NCBI RefSeq assembly: GCF_004352835.1
Contig: NZ_SJSB01000002.1
Coordinates: 282,789-346,788, forward strand
Source: Marinomonas flavescens
Lineage (GTDB): Bacteria > Pseudomonadota > Gammaproteobacteria > Pseudomonadales > Marinomonadaceae
Direction: 5' to 3'
Length of the DNA stretch: 64,000 nt
In this document: in pieces, positions 63,670-64,000 of the stretch
Position numbering within the stretch: position 1 is the first letter of the stretch
Layout: every line of letters starts with the position of its first letter
Notes under the pieces: model-generated
What the model was told of the DNA's origin: nothing
Seen by the model: the letters and a program-made list of their open reading frames with translations, nothing else
Databases searched by the model: none
Made by a program: the position numbers and the translations under genes

Positions 63670-63889
63670 ACTCTCTCAAATACTTATATGACGGTATTAA
63701 AATGCAAGTTTATGTCAAATTTGTGACCGTTTAATGACCGAGCGAAATAGGTAAAAAAGAAAGGATTGTTTTATTCTTGGTTAATGATTACGAATCAAAA
63801 TACATTAGAGAGAATAGCTCAAAAGGAATGTCTGAAAGGTTAAAAAAGAGGGTGTTAAAAATGTTTATTGAAAGGTATGCCTAAATTCA
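63670..63889. other. Intergenic region before the insertion element
   Basis: About 220 bases of A+T-rich sequence with the promoter region of the EAL gene; no coding frame, repeat or clear hairpin was seen. Confidence 0.5.
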
Positions 63890-64000
63890 GATAATAAGTG
63901 CGACACTGCTAATCAGGTGTAGAAGAAGCCAACTGCTGAAGTTGGTATGATTCTTCTTACCACAGAACAAAGCAGTACCAACATGAATTATCAGCAGTTG
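63890..64000 (+). mobile_element. Probable left end of an IS30-family insertion sequence (truncated by window)
   Basis: AAGTGCGACAC near 63896 recalls IS30-type terminal repeats from memory. A strong two-part hairpin (63921-63957: AGAAGAA/TTCTTCT and CCAACT/AGTTGG) precedes the start of a frame that reads MNYQQL, the typical N-terminus of IS30 transposases. The element continues outside the window. Confidence 0.5.
63983..64000 (+). CDS. IS30-family transposase (3' partial, six codons visible)
   Basis: Only MNYQQL is visible. IS30 transposases commonly begin M(S/N)YxQLT. The assignment depends on the sequence beyond the window. Confidence 0.4.

Overview
The window looks like chromosomal DNA of a marine gammaproteobacterium of the Oceanospirillales, most likely Marinomonas or a close relative. 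This is an inference from moderate-to-low G+C, protein similarity remembered from the families, TRAP transport, a Pseudomonas-style crc next to pyrE, a siaABCD operon and several c-di-GMP proteins. No rRNA, tRNA or CRISPR array was seen.

Layout. 0-7 kb: end of an Hpt-containing protein, then a ugpBAECQ glycerol-3-phosphate/glycerophosphodiester uptake operon with its own DeoR-type regulator and a HAD phosphatase. 7-13 kb: DUF808 membrane protein, CofD-like protein, a response regulator-CheC fusion with a diguanylate cyclase, and a fused RimB-like protease/RimK ligase. 13-22 kb: hexose-6-phosphate mutarotase and a conserved housekeeping block (crc, pyrE, slmA, argB, dut, coaBC, radC, rpmB, rpmG, mutM) that mixes the enterobacterial and Pseudomonas gene orders. 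22-28 kb: a BMP-type nucleoside ABC transporter with cytidine deaminase, then an AbrB-type membrane protein. 28.8-33 kb: an RlpA-like lipoprotein, feoAB with a Fur-like palindrome, a small membrane protein and a Fic/antitoxin pair. 33-36 kb: trpR-trpE-trpG with a candidate TrpR operator, and a DUF218 protein. 36-40.5 kb: SGNH hydrolase with an 11-bp tandem repeat at its 3' end, Dabb protein, DJ-1/PfpI protein with a divergent LysR, and a membrane protein coupled to an isochorismatase-fold protein.

40.5-50.5 kb is a sugar-acid region: gntR and gntK, a scar of two truncated genes (C-terminal ends of a permease and of a ManD-type sugar-acid dehydratase, the latter with two in-frame stops), then on the minus strand a TRAP transporter (dctPQM), an IlvD/Edd dehydratase, a 49-codon relic of a short-chain dehydrogenase still coupled by TAATG overlaps on both sides, dgoK and dgoA. 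Two sites matching the E. coli GntR operator lie upstream of dctP, so the surviving GntR may now control this hexonate pathway (uptake, dehydration, phosphorylation, aldol cleavage).

50.5-64 kb is a signalling block: a GGDEF-EAL protein, siaABCD (phosphatase, kinase, phospho-switch, diguanylate cyclase), a cNMP-CBS-DUF294 protein with a DnaQ-like exonuclease, ohr/ohrR with palindromic operators, a metallophosphoesterase and an EAL-CBS-GGDEF protein. The last ~110 bases look like the left end of an IS30-family insertion sequence.
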